Origin: Paenibacillus sp. SYP-B4298
GTDB lineage: Bacteria > Bacillota > Bacilli > Paenibacillales > Paenibacillaceae
Length of the DNA: 64,000 bases
Direction of reading: 5' to 3'
Assembly: GCF_027627475.1 (NCBI RefSeq)
Contig: NZ_CP115484.1
Coordinates: forward strand, 4,403,501-4,467,500
Positions within the stretch are counted from its first letter, which is position 1, and every line of letters begins with the position of its first letter. The notes under the pieces are model-generated. The model was not told the origin of the DNA and did no database searches. It saw nothing but the letters and a program-made list of their open reading frames with translations. The position numbers were made by a program, and so were the translations under genes. Below are positions 44,435 through 50,658 of the stretch, piece after piece.

Positions 44435-44947
44435 TGAAGATTTCACCCCCTCCTCAACCACCACATACAAGTGCAGACAGGCGATGCCATCTATGGACGG
44501 CATCGCCTGTTTCATGCAGCTATATAAGGCTGTAATAAGCCATTTCACTTGTACACTCTATATAACAAGCGTAAACGGCTGTCACCGTCCTTGACGGCTA
44601 AGCTTTGTTTCGCGTAGATATAGAAGGCGAACTGCACTTATACATTCTTATATATGCACAAAGGCTGCCTCTAGGGCAGCCCTTGCAACTTGCAGTGGTT
44701 GTTTATCTTTTTTGTCTACATTACCATAATAGCACGGGAAAAAGCGGAAAAGGGGACGCGCTCGGGACTTCGATGGGACATCTGCGGGACAGCTCTCACA
44801 GCCCCTGCTTCAGGCTCTTTGCAGGGATTTCTCGTGAATCCCGGTCATCGTCATGGATCGCCCATCGCAAGCTGCTAGAGCGATCGGGAGCCTGAGAACG
44901 AAGAAACCCGCTCCGATTGTTGCCGGAACGGGTTATGTTCGTATTCC
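44435..44947 (-). promoter_or_regulatory. leader and promoter region of the tail operon
   Basis: About 510 bases with no supported gene. It holds a 12-bp hairpin (44477-44488 with 44499-44510) just ahead of the first tail gene and a GGCTGCC/GGCAGCC hairpin at 44663-44681. AT-rich tracts (TATATA, TTATAT) lie at 44555-44570 and 44636-44655. The operon promoter, probably recognised with the Xpf-like factor, should be here; I cannot single out the -35/-10 boxes. Confidence 0.5.
44905..44934 (-). terminator. rho-independent terminator after the Xpf-like gene
   Basis: Minus strand AACCCGTTCCGG with CGGAGCGGGTT (44934-44905), followed by TTTCTTCG. It ends the regulator transcript before the tail operon, so the tail genes need their own promoter. 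Confidence 0.8.
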
Positions 44948-45598
44948 CTAAGCCAGCCCTGCCAGCTCAGCATATTCATGGATCGCCTTCGGCTTCCAGC
45001 GGGAGAAGGTTTTGCGCACAATCAGAAGCTGAGCCGATACCTCCTCCACCGACAGCCCTTCTATGAACCGCAATCGCAGCAGCCGGGAGTAATCGGGCTT
45101 GTAGGAGGCCAGCGACTCCAATGCATGGTCGATATGGTCCTTCTGCTCCTGCAGCGCCTTCAACTCATCCAGACGTCTGACCGCCCCCTCATAGCCCTCG
45201 TAGCTGTCCCCATCACCGCGGCGCGCCTCCAGCACCTTGGCAATCCGATGAGCCAGATCATTAAGCTTCCCCTGATCCTCCTCATCCGCTCCGTGCACAC
45301 GCCGCACCTCACGCAGTTGGCTGAGCGTCCCGGTCGTATAATTCTCAATATAAGCATGCGCCGTCAATTCCAGCTCCTGCTCTCTCGGAGACAGATACAT
45401 ATAGGAAGGCATCGACTTCAGCTTGCGGTGCAGCGCCTGCAAGCGGTCGCCCTCCGGCCCGCGGGAGACCGCGATGCCCATCCCAACCGGCTGCTTCTCC
45501 AGCATGGCAATCCGCCCCGCCAGACGCTTGTACCCCTTCAATTGCTCGATCACCTCATGCTCATAGGAAGGCTTGCCCGCCATTGCCACCGTTACCAT
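44948..45598 (-). CDS. Xpf-like regulator with sigma-70 region 4-type helix-turn-helix
   Basis: A 216-residue soluble protein. Residues 1-150 are helical and charged. The last 55 residues, DYSRLLRLRFIEGLSVEEVS then LLIVRKTFSRWKPKAIHEYAEL, have the pattern of sigma region 4 or RinA/ArpU-type phage late regulators. In PBSX, the sigma-like Xpf switches on the late operon, and this gene has the same position ahead of the tail genes. ATG 45598 is chosen; AAAGGAG is 11 bases upstream, so spacing is long. A tandem repeat (45622-45652) lies in its 5' untranslated region. Confidence 0.82.
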   Translation of the reverse strand: MVTVAMAGKPSYEHEVIEQLKGYKRLAGRIAMLEKQPVGMGIAVSRGPEGDRLQALHRKLKSMPSYMYLSPREQELELTAHAYIENYTTGTLSQLREVRRVHGADEEDQGKLNDLAHRIAKVLEARRGDGDSYEGYEGAVRRLDELKALQEQKDHIDHALESLASYKPDYSRLLRLRFIEGLSVEEVSAQLLIVRKTFSRWKPKAIHEYAELAGLA

Positions 45599-45621
45599 AG
45601 GATGCAACACTCCTTTGCACA

Positions 45622-45652
45622 CTTGTTCTCATACCTTCTTGTTCTCTATACC
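45622..45652. repeat. tandem 14-15-bp repeat in the Xpf-like gene leader
   Basis: CTTGTTCTCATACC (45622-45635) and CTTGTTCTCTATACC (45638-45652). Read on the minus strand, both carry GAGAACAAG. Possibly extra half-sites for the repressor or for RNA structure. Confidence 0.55.
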
Positions 45653-45701
45653 TTTTATAGAAGAAAGAGCTCTGTATAGCCCCCAGCAACAACAGAAAAA
45701 G

Positions 45702-45748
45702 GAACGTTTGTTCTCTTCTATTTTAGTTCCTTTTAGGAACGAAGTCAA
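45702..45748 (-). promoter_or_regulatory. Xpf-like gene promoter with repressor palindrome in the spacer and LexA box
   Basis: On the minus strand: -35 TTGACT (45748-45743), 17-base spacer, -10 TAAAAT (45725-45720). The spacer holds the palindrome GTTCC-N5-GGAAC (45726-45740). Right after the -10, AGAACAAACGTTCC (45714-45701) matches the Bacillus LexA consensus CGAACRNRYGTTYC at 13 of 14 positions. So an XRE repressor and LexA could both shut this promoter. Confidence 0.82.
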
Positions 45749-45800
45749 CTCATTTCTTCATTTATATTCCTGTTTTTTCTTCAAAATAAGGTTTCAATTC

Positions 45801-45836
45801 GGAACAATATAGTGTAAAATAAAGGTATTATGTTCC
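45801..45836 (+). promoter_or_regulatory. XRE repressor promoter region with GGAAC/GTTCC half-sites
   Basis: -10 TAAAAT at 45815-45820 and a weak -35 TTTCAA at 45792-45797. GGAAC (45801-45805) lies in the spacer and GTTCC (45832-45836) near the start site. These match the half-sites of the palindrome at 45726, suggesting autoregulation. Confidence 0.5.
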
Positions 45837-45852
45837 GGTGGTGATACAACAT

Positions 45853-46299
45853 ATGACGAGCTTTCATCTGCGTTTTAGACAGCTTAGAGAACAACAACAA
45901 TGGACCCAAGATGAAGTTGCGGACAAGTTGGGCGTTCAGCGCTCCACGATTGCAGGCTATGAATCTGCTGAGAAGAACCGGATTCCAAGGGAAGAGACAC
46001 TGCACAAGATTGCAGATCTGTTCCAGGTCTCTCTGGATTACCTGCTTGGACGCTCTGAGATTCCCTCGATGGATCGCAGCTACTCGCCCCCGGCACCTGA
46101 CTGGGCAACCTCCAAGGACAAGCGCGATCTGAAGCTGATGCTCCAAAGCCCGGAGGTGCTGTTCTTTGACGGCATCGAGTTTTCCGAGGAAGATCGGGCG
46201 AAGATGATGGGGGTCATGGAGACCATCTTCTGGGACGCGAAGAAGAAGAACAAGGAAGCCTGGAAGAAAAACCGCGAGAAGAAGAAGCCTCAAGGCTGA
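45853..46299 (+). CDS. XRE family repressor of the tail cluster
   Basis: A 148-residue regulator, divergent from the Xpf-like gene. The N-terminal helix-turn-helix is clear (LRFRQLREQQQWTQDEVADKLGVQRSTIAGYES; core QDEVADKLGVQRSTIAGYE), followed by the usual DYLLGRS end. The C-terminal half is charged and ends with a Lys/Glu-rich helix (AKKKNKEAWKKNREKKK). Phage-type ImmR repressors have this layout and are removed by ImmA proteolysis. ATG 45853 has a GGTGGTGAT ribosome site; GTG 45838 is possible. Confidence 0.92.
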   Translation: MTSFHLRFRQLREQQQWTQDEVADKLGVQRSTIAGYESAEKNRIPREETLHKIADLFQVSLDYLLGRSEIPSMDRSYSPPAPDWATSKDKRDLKLMLQSPEVLFFDGIEFSEEDRAKMMGVMETIFWDAKKKNKEAWKKNREKKKPQG

Positions 46300-46308
46300 G
46301 ACAGGCGT

Positions 46309-46350
46309 GCACTCTAATTTCGTTCCGATTAGGAACTAATTTTAGAGTGC
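46309..46350. promoter_or_regulatory. 42-bp inverted repeat containing a second repressor-like palindrome
   Basis: GCACTCTAA (46309-46317) pairs with TTAGAGTGC (46342-46350), and the centre holds GTTCC-GATTA-GGAAC (46322-46336). The core with flanks, TTCGTTCC-N5-GGAACTAA, is identical to that in the Xpf-like promoter read on the minus strand. It lies between the repressor and immA genes and could be an operator, a terminator stem, or both. Confidence 0.6.
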
Positions 46351-46411
46351 GCCGGTCTTCGGCTGGAGGCAAGGGATGTGCAGCACAACTGGGAGGTTGT
46401 TGAAGGCGGGG

Positions 46412-46834
46412 ATGTCATTGGATATTAAAAAGAGAACACGCAATTTGTACAGCAAGCATCGAACCAACTGTCCCTTCAAGCTGGCTGAGAAGATGAACAT
46501 CACGATATTGATGCTGCCTCTCCCGCAGGAGGTCAAGGGCTACTGTCAGCGACTGCTCAAGCAGAAGTATATTGTGATCGATCAAAGCCTGAGCGAGAAT
46601 GAGCGGCGATTTATCTGCGCTCATGAGCTGGGCCATATGATATTGCATAAGGGCTTCAACCATTATTTCATTACGCGCAGCACGCATTTTATGATCGGCA
46701 AATTCGAGCGGCAGGCGAATGAATTCGCCGTCAAGCTGCTCTCCTGCGGCGAGCAGATGGAGCAGGGCGAGCCGCTCGAATGGTATTTACGCCGATGCGG
46801 CGTTCCTGATGAGATGCACAGCTATTTCTTTTAA
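46412..46834 (+). CDS. ImmA/IrrE-type zinc metallopeptidase
   Basis: About 140 residues with the gluzincin motif HELGH (in RRFICAHELGHMILH) and a downstream Glu in FERQANEFAVKLL, which complete the zinc site. ImmA proteins cleave the XRE repressor (ImmR) to induce ICEBs1 and phages after DNA damage. It follows the repressor by 112 bases. I start it at ATG 46412 (MSLDIKKRTRN); the frame is open up to 46376. A terminator follows. Confidence 0.92.
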   Translation: MSLDIKKRTRNLYSKHRTNCPFKLAEKMNITILMLPLPQEVKGYCQRLLKQKYIVIDQSLSENERRFICAHELGHMILHKGFNHYFITRSTHFMIGKFERQANEFAVKLLSCGEQMEQGEPLEWYLRRCGVPDEMHSYFF

Positions 46835-46853
46835 GCCATGCTGTCAATGCAGC

Positions 46854-46902
46854 AGTCCGGTGAGCGGCTCCCTTCCACAGGCGAGCGCCACCGGACTTTT
46901 TT
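46854..46902 (+). terminator. rho-independent terminator after immA
   Basis: AGTCCGGTG (46854-46862) pairs with CACCGGACT (46889-46897), followed by six T. It closes the tail-cluster region on the right. Confidence 0.88.
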
Positions 46903-46926
46903 ACTGTTAGCAAGGCATGCTTCGGC

Positions 46927-48459
46927 CTATTGCGCATTCAAAGCATCGTAAGCCGCTTGATACTCATCGATAATCTTCTGTCCGCCGGCTTGGAGCCACT
47001 TCTGGATGTCCTGATCAAGCCCGGCATCATCGATTTTGCCCATAATGTACTTGGTCTGAGCATCCTGCAATAGCTGATCCAGCTCTGCGCCGCGCTCGGA
47101 GTAGGTGATGGAGGACAGGGTCAGCGCCGCGTTCGGAATCGCATATTGGGCGTTTTCCTTGGCCATCCGCGTTCCCTTCTCTCCCAGCTCCGTATCCTTG
47201 AGCGTCTTCACATGATACCCTTCCACATTCGGCAGATTGTCGCGGTATGGCTTCACCTCGCGCTGGAACAGACTGAAGTCAAGGAATTCCGTCCGGTCAT
47301 CCTCCGTATAAGCAAAATGCTTGCCCTCAACGCCGCGCATGAGCAGTGTCGCCAGCGGCTCATCCATCAGCTTGTCGAGAAAGCCGAGCAATTGCTTCAG
47401 CTCCTCCTCAGAGGCTACTGACGACCTGGGGATCGCCAAAAATCCGTTATGCCCCGGCTCGCCTGCCAGACGGATGCCGTCCGGCCCGGCGAAGGCGGCG
47501 TTATCCACTACCGCATTCGGATCGTTGGCTACCAGACGATCATGCTGGCTCTTGACGCTCTGCGCCACTGCGTTACCCAAGCCGGCGCGCCCGCTATCAA
47601 AAAACTTGCTCGATTCCGAGCTATCCAGCACGGCAAAATCCCGATTGATCAGCCCCTCCTCAAACATGCGGCGAAGCATCGCCAGCACCTCGCGGTATTC
47701 CTTGGTCATCATCTCCGGTGTGATCTTGCCGTCCACCATCCCCCAGCGGTTCACACCGCCGATGCTGACGGCCAACCTTGTCGGGAGCGCCGAGTTGCCG
47801 AGATTGTACTGCTTCTCCAGTACGAAGCCATACGTATCGTTCTGCCCGTTGCCATCCGGGTCCTGCTGCACCATCGCCTTCTGCGTCGCATACCAGTCGT
47901 CCAGCGTCACCGGAACGCTCAGCCCCAGCTTCTCCAGCCAATCCTTGCGATAGTTGAAGGCCGCCCGGCCAATATCCCGAAACAGCGGCACCCCGTACAC
48001 TTTACCCTCCACCGAAATATTTTTATAATGCTGCTCCCCTTGCGCCGCCAGATTCGGATAATCCTGCAAATACGGCCCCAGCTCCCAGAACATATCCGAC
48101 TGGATGGAGCTGATGATGAGCGGCGTGTAGTTCAGCTTGACAATCTTCGGCAGCTCGCTGGAGGCGATCATGACACTGATCTTCTCATCATAGGTCGATT
48201 GCGGAATCCACTGAATATCCAGCTTGACACCCGTATACGCCTCGATCGCCCGCTCCACCTCATTCCCCTTGGCCGGAATATCTCCGACCTGCGTCAGGCC
48301 AATCGATACCGTTAGCGGCTCCTTTGTCCCCTCCGCATCGGAGGCAGGCCGCTCCCTATCCGCGCCATTGCTCCCGCAGCCTGCCAGCAGTCCTGCAGCC
48401 AGTACACACGAGGCCACGCCAGCAAGCCAGCGCCGCCCTTTCCTTGTCGTCTTTACCAT
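46927..48459 (-). CDS. extracellular solute-binding lipoprotein of a sugar ABC transporter
   Basis: About 510 residues. Signal peptide with lipobox LLAGC (MVKTTRKGRRWLAGVASCVL... AGLLAGC), then a family 1 solute-binding domain (LTVSIGLTQVGDIPAKGNEVE, core). Bacterial LipO-like proteins of this size act with LplB/LplC-type permeases, as encoded next. The ligand is probably an oligosaccharide; no ATPase gene is local, so a shared MsmX-type ATPase is expected. ATG 48459 follows AAGGGGG; frame is open to 48480. Confidence 0.9.
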   Translation of the reverse strand: MVKTTRKGRRWLAGVASCVLAAGLLAGCGSNGADRERPASDAEGTKEPLTVSIGLTQVGDIPAKGNEVERAIEAYTGVKLDIQWIPQSTYDEKISVMIASSELPKIVKLNYTPLIISSIQSDMFWELGPYLQDYPNLAAQGEQHYKNISVEGKVYGVPLFRDIGRAAFNYRKDWLEKLGLSVPVTLDDWYATQKAMVQQDPDGNGQNDTYGFVLEKQYNLGNSALPTRLAVSIGGVNRWGMVDGKITPEMMTKEYREVLAMLRRMFEEGLINRDFAVLDSSESSKFFDSGRAGLGNAVAQSVKSQHDRLVANDPNAVVDNAAFAGPDGIRLAGEPGHNGFLAIPRSSVASEEELKQLLGFLDKLMDEPLATLLMRGVEGKHFAYTEDDRTEFLDFSLFQREVKPYRDNLPNVEGYHVKTLKDTELGEKGTRMAKENAQYAIPNAALTLSSITYSERGAELDQLLQDAQTKYIMGKIDDAGLDQDIQKWLQAGGQKIIDEYQAAYDALNAQ

Positions 48460-48607
48460 ACGTATTTCCCCCTTCTTCACTCATTTTCCCGTCTGCCCAC
48501 TCGCCCAGTTGGAGCAGGTCTGCACCACATAGGTTCAGCTCCAGTGCCTTACCACGGTACAACAGCACCTACACGCCCGCGACCGTGCATCACGGTGCAT
48601 TCCCGTG

Positions 48608-49480
48608 CTACCCCTTGACGGAGCCGAGCAGGATGCCCTTAACAAAATGCTTTTGCAAAAACGGATAAACCAGCAGGATCGGTGCTGTTGCAAATACGAC
48701 GACCGCCATCCGAATCGTGAGCGGCTGAATGTCCATTTCTTCAAAGCTGGCATCCCCGAATCGGCTTTGCGCCAATATAACAATCTCCCGCAAATACACC
48801 TGAATCGGCCATTTCGTATTATCGTTGATATACAGCACCGCACTGAAGAACGTATTCCAATGATCGACCGCATAAAACAGCGTAAAGGTCGCAAGCGCCG
48901 GGCCGGACAGCGGCAGAACGATGCGAAAAAAAACGCCGAGGTCGTTGCAGCCGTCCATTTTGCCCGAATCCTCCAGCTCCTCCGGTATGTTCTGAAAAAA
49001 GTTTTTGAGCACAATCAGATTAAATGCACTGATCGCCGCTGGAAACATCAGCGACCATAATGTATTGGTCAGGCCGAGATTTTTGACGACAAAATACGTT
49101 GGGATCATCCCGCCGCTGAACAGCATCGTGAACAGCACCATCAGCATCAGTCCCTGCCGTCCCCGCAGCCTTCTGCGCGACAGCGGATAGGCCATCAAGG
49201 ACGTCAGCAGCAGATTAATAAATGTCCCCAGCACCGCGACATAGATCGTAATCAGCAAGCTGTTCGTCAGTGTCGGCGTCGAGAAAATGTAGCGGTACGC
49301 AGCCAGCGACCATTCCTTCGGAAATAATATCAGTCCGCCGCGTGCCGCCTCCTGGGGACTGGTGAAGGAAACCGCAAGTACATACACAAACGGCAGCACC
49401 GCGGCCAACGCCGCCAGCGACAGCAGCACGACATTCACCATGTCAAACCATCGGCTGCCCCATGATCGATCTTGAATCAC
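48608..49480 (-). CDS. sugar ABC transporter permease, LplC/YtcP-like
   Basis: A 290-residue permease with six membrane helices. The EAA loop is EELEDSGKMDGCNDLGVFFRIVLPLSGPALATF (core EEDSGKMDGCNDLGVFFRIVLPL), the contact with the ATPase. It starts at GTG 49480 after AGGAGGAG. It pairs with the LplB-like protein directly upstream. Confidence 0.95.
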   Translation of the reverse strand: MIQDRSWGSRWFDMVNVVLLSLAALAAVLPFVYVLAVSFTSPQEAARGGLILFPKEWSLAAYRYIFSTPTLTNSLLITIYVAVLGTFINLLLTSLMAYPLSRRRLRGRQGLMLMVLFTMLFSGGMIPTYFVVKNLGLTNTLWSLMFPAAISAFNLIVLKNFFQNIPEELEDSGKMDGCNDLGVFFRIVLPLSGPALATFTLFYAVDHWNTFFSAVLYINDNTKWPIQVYLREIVILAQSRFGDASFEEMDIQPLTIRMAVVVFATAPILLVYPFLQKHFVKGILLGSVKG

Positions 49481-49498
49481 CGCAGCTCCTCCTTTCGT

Positions 49499-50470
49499 CT
49501 AGAAGACCCCTTCCTCGCCAAACCGCCGTGCCAGCCAGTTCGCGCCGAACACGAGCACGAAGGCGATCGCAGACTTGAACAGCCCGACAGCCGCACTGTA
49601 GCTGAACTGTCCCTGAGTCATGCCCTTCGTATAGACGAAGGTATCGAATACTTCCCCGACCTCGCGGTTCGTCGGCGTCAGCATCAGGAAGATCTGCTCG
49701 AAGCCCGTATCCAGGAAATGGCCCAGTCGCAGAATCAGCAAAATCACAATCGTGCTGCGAATCGCCGGAAGCGTCACATGCCACAGTTGCCTCCACCGGC
49801 CTGCTCCATCCATACGAGCTGCCTCATACTGCTCCATATCCACGCCGGTCAACGCGGCCAGGAAGATGATCGTTCCCCAGCCGACCTCCTTCCAGATCTG
49901 CTGCGAGATGATGACCGTGCGGAAATATTCCGCCTCCAGCAAAAAGGCGATCCGCTCTCCCGTCAGCCGATAGAGCAGCTCATTCACCAGTCCGTTCTCC
50001 GTCGTCAGCAAAATGTAGCTGAGGCCGACCACCACGACCCAGGATACAAAGTGCGGAATATACACCAGCGTCTGCACAACCCGCTTGAAGCCGCTGCGCC
50101 GCACCTCATTCATCATCAGCGCCAAAATAATCGGAGCCGGAAAAAAGAACACCAGATTATACACCGCCAGCACCAGCGTATTGCGAAACAATGTCCAAAA
50201 CTGCAGCTCGCCGAACAAACGTTCAAAATGTCTCACCCCGGCCCACGGGCTGTCCATAAACCCGAGATGGGGCTTGAAGTCCTGAAAAGCCATGACCAGA
50301 CCGTACATCGGCACATACTTGAAAATGACAAAATAAAGGATGCCCGGCAGCAACATTACGTACAGCCAGCGGTCGCGGAGCACATCCATCATCAGCGCGG
50401 CACGCCTGCGGCTTTGCGGCTGTATACCAGTATGAAGCGGCTCTGGCTGAGCGCCCGTCTGCTTCCCCAT
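49499..50470 (-). CDS. sugar ABC transporter permease, LplB-like
   Basis: A 323-residue permease with six membrane helices. WLYVMLLPGILYFVIFKYVPMYG near the start and the EAA loop QYEAARMDGAGRWRQLWHVTLPAI identify it as LplB/YteP type (cores). It overlaps neither neighbour but lies 18 bases before the second permease. GGGAGGGAGA precedes ATG 50470. Confidence 0.95.
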   Translation of the reverse strand: MGKQTGAQPEPLHTGIQPQSRRRAALMMDVLRDRWLYVMLLPGILYFVIFKYVPMYGLVMAFQDFKPHLGFMDSPWAGVRHFERLFGELQFWTLFRNTLVLAVYNLVFFFPAPIILALMMNEVRRSGFKRVVQTLVYIPHFVSWVVVVGLSYILLTTENGLVNELLYRLTGERIAFLLEAEYFRTVIISQQIWKEVGWGTIIFLAALTGVDMEQYEAARMDGAGRWRQLWHVTLPAIRSTIVILLILRLGHFLDTGFEQIFLMLTPTNREVGEVFDTFVYTKGMTQGQFSYSAAVGLFKSAIAFVLVFGANWLARRFGEEGVF

Positions 50471-50658
50471 TTATCTCCCTCCCCTCTGCAAGCGGATACG
50501 GATTCCATCATGCCCCCTGCGGCTTTGCTGCGCATCCCCTCCAGTTAACCTGCTATCCTCTCTCCCCGTCCCACAAGCATGGATACCCCCTGCGCAACAT
50601 GGCATACTCCCTAGACAACCCGGACAGCCCCGCCTTAGGAGGAGCCCCATGGCCCGGA

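Larger units (their letters stand above)
28927..46834. mobile_element. PBSX-like contractile tail cluster: probable tailocin (R-type bacteriocin)
   Basis: Twenty genes in PBSX tail order from tail terminator to holin, plus an Xpf-like regulator, an XRE repressor and an ImmA peptidase. The set is complete for building and releasing a contractile tail: terminator, sheath, tube, chaperone, tape measure, hub, baseplate, fibre, amidase, holin. There is no terminase, portal, capsid, head-tail connector, integrase, replication gene or tRNA-adjacent attachment repeat. This matches phage-tail-like bacteriocins. A decayed prophage is the alternative, but all tail genes are intact. Confidence 0.8.

Noticed and set aside
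46309..46350. Terminator after the XRE repressor
   Set aside because: Stem is present but no T-run follows on either side, so it is listed as regulatory rather than a terminator.
49472..50548. 358-codon plus-strand frame opposite lplB
   Set aside because: Antisense to a clear permease, with His/Gln-rich composition typical of shadow frames.
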